From positions 68,560-132,559 of the forward strand of contig CAZEGI010000002.1 in assembly GCA_964512105.1 (NCBI GenBank): a stretch of DNA of 64,000 nt, read 5' to 3'. The translations under genes were made by a program, and so were the position numbers. Below the pieces are notes generated by a model that saw only the letters and a program-made list of their open reading frames with translations, had not been told where the DNA came from and ran no database searches. This DNA is from CAZEGI01 sp964512105 (GTDB lineage Archaea > Altiarchaeota > Altiarchaeia > IMC4 > CAZEGI01). This document shows positions 9,151 to 18,122 of this stretch, one piece after another (the first letter of the stretch is position 1; every line of letters begins with the position of its first letter).

Positions 9151-10071
9151 ATGGTGGACATCTCAACAAATGTTGGAAAACTAAAGCTGAAAAATCCGAC
9201 AATACTTGCCTCCGGTTTTCTCGGGGTTTCCGCCTCCATGTTGCAACGCGTTGCCAACAACGGCGCAGGCGCTGTGACAACTAAATCCATTGGTCTTGAA
9301 AAACGCAAGGGTCACCACAACCCCACTGTTGTCGAGGTTACAGCCGGTCTGCTGAATGCGGTTGGTCTTTCAACTCCAGGAATTAACGAATCCCTGGATG
9401 AACTGAAAATTTTGCTTAAAAAAATACGTGTCCCAGTGATCGTCAGCATTTACGGAAAAACCGTGAAGGAATACGGCATTATAGCTGAACGCGTGTCCGA
9501 AATCAAGCCGAGCATGCTCGAGGTAAATATCTCATGCCCGAACGTAGAGGATGAATTCGGAAGGCCGTTCGGCACGGATGCGAAAACTTCTGCTCACGTT
9601 ACCAAAATCGTAAAGAACAACACAAAACTACCGGTAGCAGTAAAACTCACGCCAAACGTCACGGACATAAAACCAATCGCAAAGTCCGTGGAAGAAGCCG
9701 GAGCGGACGCCATAACTGCAATCAATACACTCGGTCCGGGAATGCTCATAAACATCGAAACAAAAAAACCGGTGCTTGCCAACCGAACTGGTGGTTTGTC
9801 CGGGCCCGCAATAAAACCCATAGCAGTAAGGTGCGTTTATGACATCTACGAAACCGTGGACATCCCGATAATCGGAATGGGCGGCATCATGAACGGAAAA
9901 GACGCAGTCGAGTTCGTGCTGGCAGGCGCGTCCGCAGTCGGCATAGGTACTGGAATATTATATCGAGGGATAGACATTTTCGACAAGGTCAACAAGGAAA
10001 TCAAAACATACATGAAGGAAAATCACCACAAAAACCTCAAGCAGCTAATCGGCAAAGCGCACGAAGAATGA
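9151..10071 (+). CDS. pyrD: Dihydroorotate dehydrogenase, catalytic subunit (class 1B)
   Basis: A 306-residue TIM-barrel flavoenzyme oxidising dihydroorotate to orotate in pyrimidine synthesis. Visible features are the N-terminal PTILASGFLG, the catalytic-loop cysteine in VNISCPNV near 129, and C-terminal FMN-phosphate motifs (IIGMGGI and GASAVGIGTGIL). Class 1B is indicated by the overlapping downstream pyrK, which supplies the FAD/[2Fe-2S] electron-transfer subunit that passes electrons to NAD+. The stop overlaps the pyrK ATG by four bases, so translation is coupled. It leads the pyrD-K-C-E operon. Confidence 0.96.
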   Translation: MVDISTNVGKLKLKNPTILASGFLGVSASMLQRVANNGAGAVTTKSIGLEKRKGHHNPTVVEVTAGLLNAVGLSTPGINESLDELKILLKKIRVPVIVSIYGKTVKEYGIIAERVSEIKPSMLEVNISCPNVEDEFGRPFGTDAKTSAHVTKIVKNNTKLPVAVKLTPNVTDIKPIAKSVEEAGADAITAINTLGPGMLINIETKKPVLANRTGGLSGPAIKPIAVRCVYDIYETVDIPIIGMGGIMNGKDAVEFVLAGASAVGIGTGILYRGIDIFDKVNKEIKTYMKENHHKNLKQLIGKAHEE

Positions 10072-11002
10072 AATTCGGAACAGGCGGAAACAGACTCTGG
10101 AACCCTAGCAACGTTCCGGAGATGGCAAAAATCTTAAAGGTAAAAAAAGAAACGCCCACTATAAAGAGTTTTGTTCTCGACAGGGAATTCGATGTTAAGC
10201 CCGGACAGTTTTTCATGTTATGGCTTCCAGGCATTGATGAAAAGCCGTTCAGCTTCAGCAGCAAAAAACCGTTTTGCATAACGGTGAAAAAAGTTGGCGA
10301 ATTCACTGGGAAAATGCATGCGTTGAAAAAAGGCAAGATTGGGATTCGAGGCCCGTACGGCAATGGTTTTAGCATAAAGGGCAATGAAATTTGCATTATT
10401 GCCGGCGGCGTTGGCATTGCGCCGCTAATGCCCGTTCTTAAGGAGTGCACTAAAAAAAGGAAAAAAACAACAGTAATCCTCGGGGCAAAAACAAAAAACG
10501 AATTGTTGTTTGTTGACAGGATAAAAAAGACGAACGCAGAGTTGATCATCACAACGGATGACGGAAGCTGCGGTGAAAAATGTTTCGCCTGTGATGCCCT
10601 TGAAGTATTGTTGAAAAAAGAANNNNNNNNNNNNNNNNNNNNNNNNNNNNNNNNNNNNNNNNNNNNNNNNNNNNNNNNNNNNNNNNNNNNNNNNNNNNNN
10701 NNNNNNNNNNNNNNNNNNNNNNATTGTTGAAAAAAGAACGTTTTGATTGCGTTTATACATGCGGTCCTGAAAGCATGATGAAAAAAGTTGCTGATCTTTG
10801 TTTAAGGGAAAAAATAGAATGTCAGGTTAATTTGGAGCGCTACATGAAGTGCGGCATCGGAATATGCGGTCAATGCGTTCTTGATCCCTCGGGTTTAAGA
10901 GTCTGCAAAGACGGACCGGTATTCAACGCAAGGAGACTCGCGGATACGGAATTTGGAAAATACAGAAGAGACGCGAGTGGTGCAAGGGAAGAGACATGCT
11001 AA
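10068..11002 (+). CDS. pyrK: Dihydroorotate dehydrogenase electron-transfer subunit, split by an assembly gap
   Basis: A ferredoxin-reductase-like protein: FAD-binding half (PGQFFMLWLPG, KPFSFSS), NAD-binding start (IIAGGVGIAPLMPVL near 108) and a C-terminal [2Fe-2S] region (MKCGIGICGQCVL, VCKDGPVF). The two halves lie in different frames on either side of a 100-N gap. The 16 bases before the gap equal the 16 bases after it. Merging these copies removes 116 bases and gives one frame of 272 residues with a continuous ALEVLLKKERFDCVYTCGP, a normal PyrK. The gene is therefore probably intact in the genome. Confidence 0.93.
10607..10622. repeat. Contig-end overlap, left copy
   Basis: The last 16 bases before the N run (attgttgaaaaaagaa) are identical to the first 16 after it at 10723-10738. 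In pyrK both copies encode LLKKE when read in the matching frame, as expected of the same genomic bases seen twice at unmerged contig ends. Confidence 0.9.
10623..10722. other. Assembly gap of exactly 100 Ns
   Basis: A run of exactly 100 undetermined bases, the conventional placeholder for a scaffold join of unknown size. The identical 16-base ends on both sides and the restored pyrK frame suggest that the true gap size is minus 16, so no sequence is missing. Confidence 0.97.
10723..10738. repeat. Contig-end overlap, right copy
   Basis: First 16 bases after the N run, identical to 10607-10622. They begin the right-hand portion of pyrK, which continues KKERFDCVYTCGPESM. Confidence 0.9.
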
Positions 11003-11003
11003 A

Positions 11004-12320
11004 ATGGACTTAGTGGTCAAAAACTGCAGGCTCGTGACCGGCGAAGGAATAATCGAGACATGCATGGCAGTTGGGAAAGGAAAAATCATAAGATTCTCAA
11101 AGAATCCTCCAAAAGCAGCCAAGGTTTTAGATGCAAAAGGAAATTGCATTCTTCCCGGCCTGATTGACGCGCATGTGCACTTCCGCGAGCCCGGAGCAAG
11201 CCAGAAGGAAGACTGGTTTACTGGTTCTTCTGCCGCGGCAGCAGGCGGTGTAACAACCGTTCTCGACATGCCCAACACAAATCCGCCGACAACAACGCTA
11301 AAACTTCTAAAAGAAAAAAGAAAACTTGCGGAAAAATCAGTCGTTGATTTCGGGTTTCATTTCGGCGCAAGCACCGAAAACAGAAAAGAACTGGAAAAAG
11401 TTGCGAGAATCGCATCAGTGAAGTTCTACATGTCCACGACTACTGGCAGCCTGCTGTTAAATGACGATGCCCTGATGTGGGACTACTTCAAAATCATCTC
11501 AAGACGAAATATTCTCGCAACGGTTCACGCCGAAGACGAGGACACCATCCAGCAGTTGACAGACAAATTAAAAAACAAGGGAAGAAACGACCCGCTGGCA
11601 CATTGCGAATCCCGTTCCGGTGCCTGCGCTCTAAAAGCGGTTGAGCGCGCCATGTCCATGGCAGAAATCGCAGGCAACAGGCTTCATATCTGCCACGTCA
11701 GCACCGCTAAAGAACTATTCTCAATAAAAAACAAAAAGAACAAACTCGGACTTACATGCGAAGCAACACCGCACCACCTGTTTCTGACAGAATACGATTT
11801 GAAAAAACTCGGAAATTTCGGAAAGATGAATCCGCCTCTGAGGAAGGATAAAGACAAAACCGCATTGTGGGAAGCCGTCCATGATGAAACCATCGACATA
11901 ATCGCAACGGACCACGCACCGCACACCAAAGAATCAAAACAGGGCAGCGTATGGAACGCCCCTGCGGGTGTTCCCGGAGTTGAAACAATGTTGCCTCTTC
12001 TCCTGAACGAAGTAAACAAAAAAAATCTTACCTTGCAACAAATAACAAAACTCTGTTCGGAAAATCCCGCGCGCATATTCGGGATAAAAAACAAAGGCAA
12101 ACTCGCTCCCGGCGATGATGCTGATTTTGTTATAGTGGACTTGAAAAAAGAAAAAAAAGTTGTCAACGACAAACTGTTCACAAAGTGCAAATGGAGTCCG
12201 TTCAATGGTCTAAAGCTGAAAGGCTGGCCGATAAAAACCTTTGTTCGTGGACAATTGGTATTTGATAACGGAAAAGTAAATAAAATTAAAGGCAGAGAGG
12301 TGGAATACAAAAATGAATAA
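11004..12320 (+). CDS. pyrC: Dihydroorotase
   Basis: 438 residues of the amidohydrolase superfamily (long, type I dihydroorotase). The metal-binding DAHVHFREPG lies near residue 55, a histidine-containing ICHVS near 230, and ATDHAPHT near 300 supplies the catalytic Asp. It cyclises carbamoyl aspartate to dihydroorotate. ATG at 11004 is chosen because it lies one base after the pyrK stop and begins the conserved MDLVVKNCRLV; an upstream in-frame start would add 17 residues overlapping pyrK. The 3' end overlaps pyrE by 8 bases. Confidence 0.96.
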   Translation: MDLVVKNCRLVTGEGIIETCMAVGKGKIIRFSKNPPKAAKVLDAKGNCILPGLIDAHVHFREPGASQKEDWFTGSSAAAAGGVTTVLDMPNTNPPTTTLKLLKEKRKLAEKSVVDFGFHFGASTENRKELEKVARIASVKFYMSTTTGSLLLNDDALMWDYFKIISRRNILATVHAEDEDTIQQLTDKLKNKGRNDPLAHCESRSGACALKAVERAMSMAEIAGNRLHICHVSTAKELFSIKNKKNKLGLTCEATPHHLFLTEYDLKKLGNFGKMNPPLRKDKDKTALWEAVHDETIDIIATDHAPHTKESKQGSVWNAPAGVPGVETMLPLLLNEVNKKNLTLQQITKLCSENPARIFGIKNKGKLAPGDDADFVIVDLKKEKKVVNDKLFTKCKWSPFNGLKLKGWPIKTFVRGQLVFDNGKVNKIKGREVEYKNE

Positions 12321-12924
12321 AATCGCAAAGGCGCTGTGCGATGCGGGGGTCCTGAAAACCGGGCTGTTCACCTACGCGTCCGGAAAACGCGGTCCGGTTT
12401 ACGTTGACATACGAATTCTTCCGTCGTATCCGAAATCCATGCAGCTCGTGACAGACAAACTTGCGGAAGTCGTGAAGAAAATAAAACCGGATGTTGTCGC
12501 GGGTGCGGAAACCGCGGGAATACCGCTGGCCGCCGTCGTGTCAATAAAGACCAGAATACCGATGGTCTACGTGCGGAAAAAACCGAAGGAACACGGCACC
12601 AAGGCACAGATTGAGGGCATTCTCGAAGACGGTAAAAAAACGGTACTGATAGACGACATGATGACAGATGGTGGAAGCAAGCTGAACTTCATAAACGGGA
12701 TAAGGGACGCAAAAGGCGTTGTCGAGGATGCGGTCATAGTTCTCGACAGGGAGCAGGGCGGTGCCGAAACACTCAGGGGCGTCGGGGTCAGGCTGCATTC
12801 GCTGATAACGCTCAAGGAACTGCTCGCCTACATGAAATCAAAGAAGCTAATTCCGGAAAAGGAGTTCGACAACATAATGCTCTACCTGAAAAATCCGGAA
12901 GAATGGGAAAAAACCCAGAAGTGA
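12313..12924 (+). CDS. pyrE: Orotate phosphoribosyltransferase
   Basis: 203 residues, a type I phosphoribosyltransferase. The PRPP-binding motif is VLIDDMMTDGGSK (residues about 112-124), and YVRKKPKEHGT near 79 forms the catalytic-loop region typical of OPRTases. It converts orotate and PRPP to OMP. The start overlaps pyrC by 8 bases, completing a coupled pyrD-pyrK-pyrC-pyrE operon. The stop is immediately followed by the stop of the convergent PHP-domain gene. Confidence 0.96.
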   Translation: MNKIAKALCDAGVLKTGLFTYASGKRGPVYVDIRILPSYPKSMQLVTDKLAEVVKKIKPDVVAGAETAGIPLAAVVSIKTRIPMVYVRKKPKEHGTKAQIEGILEDGKKTVLIDDMMTDGGSKLNFINGIRDAKGVVEDAVIVLDREQGGAETLRGVGVRLHSLITLKELLAYMKSKKLIPEKEFDNIMLYLKNPEEWEKTQK

Positions 12925-14121
12925 TTACTTTATCAACGGATGCTCTTTCTTTCTTTGTCCAATTAAATATTCCCTGCTCATCCTCAGGATTGCCTTGCCC
13001 AACGACGGTTCCGGTAGTGAAACTTTAGAATCCCCATGTTCTATCGCCTGGGCAACCGGCTCCTCGTATGCACGAGTTTTTGCTTCCCCACTTGCATGCA
13101 AAACAACCAATCCCAACTCGCGCTGTTCGATGGTATAAGATTGGTCCAAAAGCAGGCCGAAGGGTTTTTTTCTAACAGAAACAGTGAAAAAAGTATCCCC
13201 CAGATGCTCTTCAGGCAAATGATAGTCGCCGCCGGAAGTGCGGAACGGCGCATTTTCCCCAAGTAAAGGAACCGCGTCTATCCTCGCGACCATCTCTCTT
13301 GCGTCCCGAAGTTTCGCACCAGCCTTTGTTTTTCCAACAGCCGGAATAACCGCCTTGTCCATTATAACCTTACATGCGGCCTCAACATCCCTGAAAGCAC
13401 CGCTGAACTCAACCCCGACTCCATATTCATCCATAATCCTTGCGGTTTCGTCAACCCCTAAATTTTTATCATGCGCTGCCCCGCCTTCGGGACTGTAAGG
13501 GTGCGGAAAGAATGCAACGAGTTTCTGGTCCTCTGATACAACCCTTGCGATTTCCTCTATACTCTCTGCGCTCCATAACCGTTCATTCCCAAACAAACTT
13601 TGCCTGTCCGTTCCCAGAACAACCATCTCCGTGCCCTCAATCTTGAATTCCGTTGCAGGTATCAGCTGGAACCCACTGGCCCTCACATCTTCAGGCATGG
13701 AACCCTCAACCATATTGTAAATCCATTCCGGCGTTATTTGCTGTTCCTCACCATTGACCAGAACAGTTCGGTCAATGTACGAGTGCGACAGTATGGCAGC
13801 AGCATGAAGGCCCTTTTTTCTTACCCTGCCCCACATTTTTTTCAGTGCTGCGGTTGTCTTTTTTGAATCGAGAATCAGTTGCCCCTTTGAATTCATACTC
13901 GTAACCGGCATGAAGTGCTCGTGCGCTGTTGCCTTTAATTCTCCCTCACCAACAACCGGTTGCAGCTGTCCGAGCTCCAGGGGCTGGATTTCGCTTATTC
14001 TTCTCAGAATCTCTTCGGGACCCATCTTCCTGACCTTGCTTTCCTCGATGAACTCCCTGAACTGTTTTTCTCGCCGTCCTTTTTCAACAATCTGTCTCAG
14101 GTCCTTATCCCAAATCATCAT
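12925..14121 (-). CDS. PHP-domain metal-dependent phosphoesterase-like protein
   Basis: About 398 residues. The order of motifs follows the PHP superfamily: AHEHF near 77, SHSYID near 115, PATEFKIEG near 155, FFPHPYSPEGG near 215 and GGDYHLPEEHLG near 310, all candidate metal ligands. PHP domains hydrolyse phosphate esters or phosphodiesters; this one is not close to a subfamily I can name. A helical N-terminal extension of about 70 residues is basic. It sits between the pyr operon and pyrF but reads the opposite way. The conserved protein begins MMIWDKDL (ATG at 14121 or 14118); a longer frame would overlap pyrF. Confidence 0.65.
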   Translation of the reverse strand: MMIWDKDLRQIVEKGRREKQFREFIEESKVRKMGPEEILRRISEIQPLELGQLQPVVGEGELKATAHEHFMPVTSMNSKGQLILDSKKTTAALKKMWGRVRKKGLHAAAILSHSYIDRTVLVNGEEQQITPEWIYNMVEGSMPEDVRASGFQLIPATEFKIEGTEMVVLGTDRQSLFGNERLWSAESIEEIARVVSEDQKLVAFFPHPYSPEGGAAHDKNLGVDETARIMDEYGVGVEFSGAFRDVEAACKVIMDKAVIPAVGKTKAGAKLRDAREMVARIDAVPLLGENAPFRTSGGDYHLPEEHLGDTFFTVSVRKKPFGLLLDQSYTIEQRELGLVVLHASGEAKTRAYEEPVAQAIEHGDSKVSLPEPSLGKAILRMSREYLIGQRKKEHPLIK

Positions 14122-14173
14122 TAATATCACGACGTCTGATTTTATATACTCCCTCACATAGTTTCTAACACAA

Positions 14174-15025
14174 ATGACGTTTGCAGACAAGCTGAAGGAA
14201 CGGGCAAGGGAAACAAAGAGTATCGTTTGCATGGGTCTTGACCCAGTGCTCGATAAAATCCCTCTTGAGCAAAAAAACACAGAAAAGAAAATCATAAAAT
14301 TCTACGTTGAGATTCTTAATGCAATCGTCAGCGAGGACGTATATCCCGCAATCGTGAAGCCGAACATCGCGTTTTACGAGCAGTACGGTTTCGACGGGTT
14401 TAGGGCGCTGGAGGCCGTAATAGCGCTGTATCAGGCAAAGAACATTCCCGTACTATTGGATGCAAAGCGCGGCGACATCGGCAAAACAAGTGCCGCCTAT
14501 GCAAAGGCGCTGTTCGAGTTCTGGAACGCGGATGCAGTAACCATCGCACCATACATGGGCTCCGATTCGGTCAAGCCCTTCATAGATTACTGCAAGGCCG
14601 GTAGGGGCGTTTACATTCTCGTAAGAACCTCAAACCCGGGCGCTGCGGATATACAGAATCTTGATGTGAAGGGCACTCCGCTTTACATGAAAACGGCCCA
14701 CCGGGTAATCGAATGGTCAGAAGGCGACTGCGTTGGCGCTGTTGTTGGTGCGACATCGATGAAGGAACTTACGGATATCTCGGAATTTTTTGTGGATTCC
14801 AGAAGGGAAGTCCCACTCCTGATTCCTGGCGTTGGTGCGCAGGGCGGCTCTGCACATGATGTCGTCAAGGTCTTAAAAGAAACCAAAAATCCACTGCTCC
14901 TACACCGCATAAACAGCTCCGCCGGAATAAACTACGCGTATGAAAGATACGGCAGCGACGATTACGCGGGCTCGGCCGTAAAGGCGATAAAGGAGCTGAA
15001 TGAGGAAATCAATCTAAAAATTTAG
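14174..15025 (+). CDS. pyrF: Orotidine 5'-phosphate decarboxylase (long subfamily)
   Basis: 283 residues. The catalytic LDAKRGDIGKTSAAYA (residues about 95-110) contains the Lys and paired Asp of OMP decarboxylases. The early segment GLDPVLDKIP and the total length fit the longer subfamily rather than the roughly 220-residue archaeal form. It makes UMP from OMP, the last step of the de novo route. It is transcribed from its own start, divergent from the PHP gene, with a TATA-like tttatatac at 14140-14148. The 3' end overlaps the convergent metallopeptidase-like gene by 4 bases. Confidence 0.95.
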   Translation: MTFADKLKERARETKSIVCMGLDPVLDKIPLEQKNTEKKIIKFYVEILNAIVSEDVYPAIVKPNIAFYEQYGFDGFRALEAVIALYQAKNIPVLLDAKRGDIGKTSAAYAKALFEFWNADAVTIAPYMGSDSVKPFIDYCKAGRGVYILVRTSNPGAADIQNLDVKGTPLYMKTAHRVIEWSEGDCVGAVVGATSMKELTDISEFFVDSRREVPLLIPGVGAQGGSAHDVVKVLKETKNPLLLHRINSSAGINYAYERYGSDDYAGSAVKAIKELNEEINLKI

Positions 15026-16311
15026 CGCCGTCTGGCTCTTGCTTCCTGCATTTTTTCGTGGGCTGCCGTGCGGAAGGCTTCCTCTGCCTCCTCTCTACTG
15101 TCGTCGTTGTATAAACACCAGCCCCGCCCTGGATTGCTGCGTATTCTGTCTGCCAGTGGGTCCGGAAGCTGTCCTAATATCGCTTCACGCTTTGCTGTAA
15201 TCTCCGGTTTTTGATAATCCACAGGCATGTTTAAGGGTATTGCAGTCAGGTAAAGACGGCGGTAGTGTGCTGCAAGCAATCCCTCAACAGCCTCGTCGTT
15301 GACATACGGTGCAGTAAGTTGTCCCAGGGGCCTATCTTGGATTATGGCCATAAATACCCTCACATCGATGGATTCAGCATCCGTAAGGGCCTTGACTATT
15401 CCTCCTGTTCCATATCCTAGACCCTTCTTCAAACCTACGAGAAACTCAAAGAAGCCACCACCGAAAGTATCATCAACTCTTCTTTCCAAAGCTTCTGTTT
15501 CACCATGAAGGTGGGCGCGTATCAGCATTCCTGTCGGAATGCCTTTTTTCCCAAGCCAATTAATCAGTTTGACTTCATACTCATAATCTCTGAGTGTGGA
15601 CTCTGGTTCATACGCGGCATCGTATCTCCTCGCGAGAAATTCAACCAAACCCTCCTCAAGAATCCCATGGCTGTATCCATATTCTGAACCTGACCGGCCA
15701 ATACCTTTCCTAATCAACTTTCCGTCATCGTCTCTGACCTCGTAACCCATCAGGTGCAGGCCTTCGTGTATGTGCGCCTTTCTTACATTTTCGGGTTGTC
15801 TGTTCTCATCATCCCACTCGTCGCTTACTGTGATTAGGGCTACAGCTACTGTGGGTAAACAGTCACCTCGATGCATATAACCCATTTTCGAGAGTGGTCT
15901 ACCCTGCGCCAGAAAATCCTCTATCGAAGCCAACATAAAGTGCCAGTAACCGTATGACAACTTGAATCTGCTAGCATCTGGTGCAGGAACTCCATATTCG
16001 CTCGCAATAAATCTTGTCGCCTCATAACCGTCGGCCATTGCCATGCTGTATCTTGGTACAAGCTCCTGTAGTTTTTTTTCTTCAGCTATGTACGCTTCCG
16101 TTATTCCTGCTATCATATCCTCATTTGTAATATCATCCGGAGAACCAGGAATTTTACAACGGCTCTCATATATAATCGCAAGATCTCTCCTGTTTGCTTC
16201 ATCCTCAAGAGCCCTTTCCAAAACAGAGCGAACCCTAGAGGGTCCAATGTCCATCAAGTGCGGTTCTGCAAAGGTTCTGGTTTTCTTGGCGGATTTAACC
16301 ATCTCTACCAT
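15022..16311 (-). CDS. Putative zinc metallopeptidase (HExxH protein), family unrecognised
   Basis: 429 residues with no family I recognise by name. The sequence contains HIHEGLHLMGY, giving an HExxH zinc motif (H182, E183, H186). About 33 residues later LEEGLVEFLARRYD supplies a glutamate arranged as in gluzincin-type peptidases (EGL followed by an aromatic). No signal peptide or membrane segment is visible, so it is probably cytoplasmic. The ends are rich in Arg and Glu. Peptidase activity is inferred from the motif only. The gene is divergent from argH. Confidence 0.6.
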   Translation of the reverse strand: MVEMVKSAKKTRTFAEPHLMDIGPSRVRSVLERALEDEANRRDLAIIYESRCKIPGSPDDITNEDMIAGITEAYIAEEKKLQELVPRYSMAMADGYEATRFIASEYGVPAPDASRFKLSYGYWHFMLASIEDFLAQGRPLSKMGYMHRGDCLPTVAVALITVSDEWDDENRQPENVRKAHIHEGLHLMGYEVRDDDGKLIRKGIGRSGSEYGYSHGILEEGLVEFLARRYDAAYEPESTLRDYEYEVKLINWLGKKGIPTGMLIRAHLHGETEALERRVDDTFGGGFFEFLVGLKKGLGYGTGGIVKALTDAESIDVRVFMAIIQDRPLGQLTAPYVNDEAVEGLLAAHYRRLYLTAIPLNMPVDYQKPEITAKREAILGQLPDPLADRIRSNPGRGWCLYNDDSREEAEEAFRTAAHEKMQEARARRR

Positions 16312-16378
16312 ATTGCTTTACTATACGCAAAATTTTATTATAAACGCTACTTTTATTTTATCTAAACCATAACTTACT

Positions 16379-17845
16379 GTGAAAGCCTGGGGCGGAAGAT
16401 TCAAAAAAGACCTTAGCGCGGGAGCTCTTAAATACACTGCGTCATCTTCCAGCGATGAGCTTATGATTCTTGACGACCTGTGGGGTTCTGAAACGCACGC
16501 GATAATGCTCGCCAAATCGGGAATAATCTCCCTCGACGAGTGTAAAAAAATTCTACACGGTCTGGAAAAAATAAAAAAGAATTACGCTTCCGGAAAATAC
16601 AGGCCATCGCCGGAGTTCGAAGACATACACATGAACATCGAGGCGGAACTTTCAAAACACATCGGCGAAACCGCAGGAAAATTGCATACTGCGAGAAGCA
16701 GGAACGACCAGGTGCTCGTGGATACGAAACTTCATCTGCGTGAGGAATTGTTGCAGTTGGCAGCATTAATCCTGCAACTCCAGAAAACCGTGCTCAGTCT
16801 TGCCGAGAGGAATCTTGACACCGTGATGCCCGGCTATACGCACACCCAGCGGGCACAGCCGATAACCTGTGCATTCTGGCTCACATCGTATGCGAGTGCG
16901 CTGTCGCGTGATGTTGAACGTGTTTTAAACGCATACAAAAATGTCAACACAAACCCGCTCGGTGCCTGCGCCCTTGCAGGAACATCGTTTCCGATAAACA
17001 GAAAAATCACAACAAAACTTCTGGGGTTTGATTCGACACACGAGCATGCGTTGGACGTTGTGAGTTCGCGCGATTTTGTTGTCGAATCAATCTCCGTAGT
17101 TTCAATACTCATGTCAAACCTTTCGCGACTTGCGGAAGAACTTGTTTTGTGGAGCACATCGGAGTTCGGATTCGTTGAAATTGACGACAAATACGCGACC
17201 GGCAGTTCGATAATGCCCCAGAAAAAAAATCCTGACATCGCCGAACTTTTACGTTCCAGAACCGGCGTGGTTTTCGGCTCGCTGATAAGCATGCTGACGA
17301 TACTGAAAGGTTTGCCATCTGGTTACAGCCGCGATTTGCAAGAGGACAAGCCCTTATTGTGGAACTCTCTGGAAATAGCAAAATCCTCCCTGAAAATTTT
17401 TAACGAAGTCATGAAAACAATAAAGGTAAACCAAAAAAGGATGCTGGAGTTAAGTGGTAAAAACTTTTCAACCTCAACTGAGTTAGCAAATTACCTTGTC
17501 AGGAAAAAAGGCCTCACGTTCAGGGAATCGCACAAAATCGTAGGAAAACTTGTCGAAATGCTGATAAGGAAAAAGAAGGATCTTTCGGACACAAAAGAAG
17601 TCATCAAAATTCTTAAAAGCATGGGTATTTCGATGAACGAGAAAGAACTCGAAAAAATTTTGAGTCCTGCATCTGCGGTTGCGTCATACAAAAGCACGGG
17701 TGGAACTTCACCGGTTGAAGTGAAGCGGATGATAAATGCATTCAAAAAAGAAATCTCCGCAAAGGAAAAAACCATAGCAGATAAAAACAGAAAAATCGGG
17801 AATGCGAAAAAACTGACGGAGAAAACGATCAGAGAGATATGTTAA
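16379..17845 (+). CDS. argH: Argininosuccinate lyase
   Basis: 488 residues of the fumarase/aspartase superfamily. Seen are the N-terminal MKAWGGRFKKDL, an HTARSRNDQV segment near 100, YTHTQRAQP near 157, and the signature GSSIMPQKKNPD near 278 that carries the catalytic serine loop. It cleaves argininosuccinate to arginine and fumarate. The start is GTG. ArgG, the preceding enzyme, lies about 2 kb downstream, separated by the toxin-antitoxin locus and pyrBI. Confidence 0.96.
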   Translation: MKAWGGRFKKDLSAGALKYTASSSSDELMILDDLWGSETHAIMLAKSGIISLDECKKILHGLEKIKKNYASGKYRPSPEFEDIHMNIEAELSKHIGETAGKLHTARSRNDQVLVDTKLHLREELLQLAALILQLQKTVLSLAERNLDTVMPGYTHTQRAQPITCAFWLTSYASALSRDVERVLNAYKNVNTNPLGACALAGTSFPINRKITTKLLGFDSTHEHALDVVSSRDFVVESISVVSILMSNLSRLAEELVLWSTSEFGFVEIDDKYATGSSIMPQKKNPDIAELLRSRTGVVFGSLISMLTILKGLPSGYSRDLQEDKPLLWNSLEIAKSSLKIFNEVMKTIKVNQKRMLELSGKNFSTSTELANYLVRKKGLTFRESHKIVGKLVEMLIRKKKDLSDTKEVIKILKSMGISMNEKELEKILSPASAVASYKSTGGTSPVEVKRMINAFKKEISAKEKTIADKNRKIGNAKKLTEKTIREIC

Positions 17846-17851
17846 AGAAGA

Positions 17852-18121
17852 TCACCTCTTATAAGCATCATCGTGATGCTCAAAAGCAATAAAAACAACT
17901 GTCTTTTTTGATTCATCCACCTCAAATCTGAGGACAAAACTTTTTGCGATGTGGACTCTGCGTTCTCCTGCAAGATCGTGGCGTAACGGCTTATAGTGCT
18001 GCGGATTTTGAACAATCTCGTTCATCTCGTTTTCAAGAGCTTTTTTCAAAACAGGATTTTTTCTGCACGATTTGTTGATGCTTTCTAAACAAGAAGGTTT
18101 GATATCTATGGTGTAACTCAT
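17852..18121 (-). CDS. RelE/ParE-type toxin
   Basis: 89 residues beginning MSYTIDIKPSC. It has the small alpha/beta layout and the C-terminal FVLRFEVDESKKTVVFIAFEHHD typical of RelE/ParE/YafQ-like toxins: a strand with Arg followed by a His-rich end. Such toxins cleave ribosome-bound mRNA or inhibit gyrase; which applies cannot be told. It starts one base after the stop of the 95-residue upstream gene, so it is the last member of a three-gene locus. The ATG at 18121 is preferred over an upstream start that would overlap that gene. Confidence 0.75.
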   Translation of the reverse strand: MSYTIDIKPSCLESINKSCRKNPVLKKALENEMNEIVQNPQHYKPLRHDLAGERRVHIAKSFVLRFEVDESKKTVVFIAFEHHDDAYKR

Positions 18122-18122
18122 C

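Noticed and set aside
9074..9280. N-terminal extension of serA to an upstream start
   Set aside because: The extra 69 residues have no family similarity, are antisense to pyrD and cover its promoter; MKPRILISD is the conserved start.
10724..11002. A separate small gene after the N gap
   Set aside because: The frame is the C-terminal part of PyrK. Merging the identical 16-base gap edges fuses it to the upstream part.
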